Shown here in pieces: positions 5,163 through 6,324 of a stretch of DNA of 6,324 nt; the stretch's first letter is position 1; every line of letters begins with the position of its first letter. This DNA is from an uncultured Collinsella sp. GTDB lineage: Bacteria > Actinomycetota > Coriobacteriia > Coriobacteriales > Coriobacteriaceae. The stretch covers positions 1-6,324 of the forward strand of contig CABTAA010000098.1 of NCBI GenBank assembly GCA_902482615.1. The letters run 5' to 3'. Made by a program: the position numbers and the translations under genes. The notes under the pieces were generated by a model that made no database searches, was not told where the DNA came from, and saw only the letters and a list, made by a program, of their open reading frames with translations.

Positions 5163-5220
5163 TTGGGTCGTAAACGCTCATAAGTATATACTTGCCCATA
5201 CATGTACAAGGTTGCAACCT
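5163..5220. promoter_or_regulatory. Divergent promoter region with three palindromes
   Basis: The 111 bases between the small membrane gene and serS hold three perfect palindromes in a row: AAGTATATACTT (5182-5193), TACATGTA (5199-5206) and AGGTTGCAACCT (5209-5220). The first contains TATACT on both strands. On the + strand TTGGGT (5163-5168) stands 18 bases before TATACT (5187-5192), a plausible serS promoter. On the - strand TTGTAC (5209-5204) stands 15 bases before TATACT (5188-5183), or CTTGTA at 16, a weaker promoter for the small gene. Palindromes next to overlapping promoters could be operators, but no regulator is identified. Confidence 0.5.
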
Positions 5221-5249
5221 AAATGGAATGTATATCGCCGGAGGATCTA

Positions 5250-6324
5250 ATGCTTGATATCAAGTTTGTTCGCGAGAACCCCGATGCCATCGATGTCGCC
5301 ATGGCTAACCGCCAGACGTCTTGGGATCGCGAGAAGTTCTTTGAGCTCGACGACGAGCGCCGTGCCGTCATCACCGAGGTCGAGGAACTCCAGGCTACGC
5401 GCAATGCCGAGTCCAAGAAGATCGGCGCCCTGATGAAGGAGGGCAAGAAGGACGAGGCCGAGGCCGCCAAGGAGGCCGTGCGCGCCGTCAACGAGAAGAT
5501 TGACGGTCTGGCCGAGCGTCGTACCGCCCTCGAGCAGGAGCAGTACGACTTCATGGCTCACCTGCCCAACATTCCTTGCGAGGCAACGCCGTACGGCAAG
5601 GACGAGGACGAGAATATCGAGCGCCGTCGTTGGGGCACCCCGCGCGAGTTCGACTTCGACTTTAAGCCGCACTGGGATCTGGGCACCGATCTGGACATCC
5701 TCGACTTCGAGCGTGGCAACAAGCTCTCCGGCAGCCGCTTCACCGTTCTCGGTGGCGCTGGCGCCCGCCTGGAGCGCGCCCTCATCAACTTCTTCCTCGA
5801 TACGCACACCAGCCGTGGCTTCAAGGAGTGGTGGCCGCCTATCGTCGTCAAGCGTCAGACCATGTTTGGCACGGGTCAGCTGCCCAAGTTCGAGGACGAC
5901 GCCTACCACGTCTCGGGCGACAACTTCCTGATCCCCACCGCCGAGGTCGTGCTCACCAACCTGCACGCCGGCGAGGTCCTCGACGCCGACACCCTGCCGC
6001 GCCGCTACACCGCCTTCACCCCCTGCTTCCGCGAGGAGGCCGGTTCCGCCGGTCGCGACACCCGCGGCATCATCCGTCAGCACGAGTTCGACAAGGTCGA
6101 GATGGTCAAGTTCGCTAAGCCGGAGGAGTCCGACGAGGAGCTCGAGAGCATGACCGCCGAGGCCGAGTACCTGCTGCAGCAGCTGGGCCTTCCGTATCGC
6201 GTGATTAGCCTGTGCACCGGCGACTTGGGCTTCTCTGCCCGTCAGACCTACGACGTCGAGGTCTGGCTGCCGAGCTACAACGCCTACAAGGAGATCAGCT
6301 CCTGCTCCAACTGCGGCGACTTCC
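5250..6324 (+). CDS. serS: Seryl-tRNA synthetase (3' end cut by window)
   Basis: SerRS charges tRNA-Ser (and tRNA-Sec where present) with serine in the cytoplasm. The 358 residues present cover most of a usual 420-430. Residues 1-110 form the N-terminal tRNA-binding coiled-coil arm, rich in Glu/Lys/Ala, starting with the typical MLDIKFVRENPDAI. The class II catalytic core follows, with a motif 1 region near GARLERALINFFLD (171-184), the IPTAEV serine-binding loop (228-233), motif 2 FREEAGSAGRDTRGIIRQHEF (260-280) and the ISSCSNCGDF segment (349-358). Motif 3 lies beyond the window. The ATG at 5250 follows GGAGG (5240-5244) with a 5-base spacer. Codons end strongly in C or G, more than in rsmA or tatD, as expected for a highly expressed gene. 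No T-box leader precedes it. Identification is firm. Confidence 0.97.
   Translation, partial: MLDIKFVRENPDAIDVAMANRQTSWDREKFFELDDERRAVITEVEELQATRNAESKKIGALMKEGKKDEAEAAKEAVRAVNEKIDGLAERRTALEQEQYDFMAHLPNIPCEATPYGKDEDENIERRRWGTPREFDFDFKPHWDLGTDLDILDFERGNKLSGSRFTVLGGAGARLERALINFFLDTHTSRGFKEWWPPIVVKRQTMFGTGQLPKFEDDAYHVSGDNFLIPTAEVVLTNLHAGEVLDADTLPRRYTAFTPCFREEAGSAGRDTRGIIRQHEFDKVEMVKFAKPEESDEELESMTAEAEYLLQQLGLPYRVISLCTGDLGFSARQTYDVEVWLPSYNAYKEISSCSNCGDF

Noticed and set aside
5139..5249. T-box leader before serS
   Set aside because: Synthetase genes in Gram-positive bacteria often have one, but the gap is only 111 bases, lacks the conserved T-box motif and has no terminator before the start codon.
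5247..6083. 278-codon open frame on the - strand opposite serS
   Set aside because: Its Leu/Val/Gly-rich product is the usual antisense image of a GC-rich gene with strong third-position bias. serS on the other strand is unmistakable.

Overview
The window reads as ordinary chromosome from a high-GC, Gram-positive-type bacterium. Gene content, the overall style of the proteins and the strong C/G preference at third codon positions fit Actinomycetota of the class Coriobacteriia, most likely Collinsella or a near relative. This placement is inference from recognition, not from a search. All protein genes except one small one lie on the + strand. No phage genes, CRISPR array or transposase are visible.

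Layout. (1) 1-152: the C-terminal end of methionyl-tRNA synthetase (metG), followed by a terminator-like hairpin. (2) 263-2030: rsmA (16S rRNA dimethyltransferase) and a TatD-family metal-dependent hydrolase, overlapping by 11 bases and so probably translationally coupled. (3) 2034-2199: a tRNA-Leu(CAG) gene with its own promoter, encoded CCA end and terminator. (4) 2200-2548: an AT-richer gap containing a 225-bp element bounded by 33-base inverted repeats. (5) 2549-4808: an SPFH/band-7 membrane protein resembling the plant HIR type, then rlmH (23S rRNA pseudouridine methyltransferase), then proC (pyrroline-5-carboxylate reductase). (6) 4806-4967: a mirror-image intergenic region with a perfect 17-bp hairpin, separating convergent genes. 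(7) 4965-5138, minus strand: a 57-codon single-pass membrane protein gene. (8) 5139-5249: a divergent promoter region with three palindromes in a row. (9) 5250-6324: serS (seryl-tRNA synthetase), cut by the window end.

The main theme is translation: two aminoacyl-tRNA synthetases, a leucine tRNA and two rRNA methyltransferases, with proC for proline synthesis. The protein-coding part is mostly housekeeping. The less ordinary material is in the gaps: the 225-bp inverted-repeat element, the symmetric convergent 3' region, the palindrome cluster upstream of serS, and the small membrane protein. None of these amounts to a clear new system, but each is specific enough to test by comparison with related genomes.
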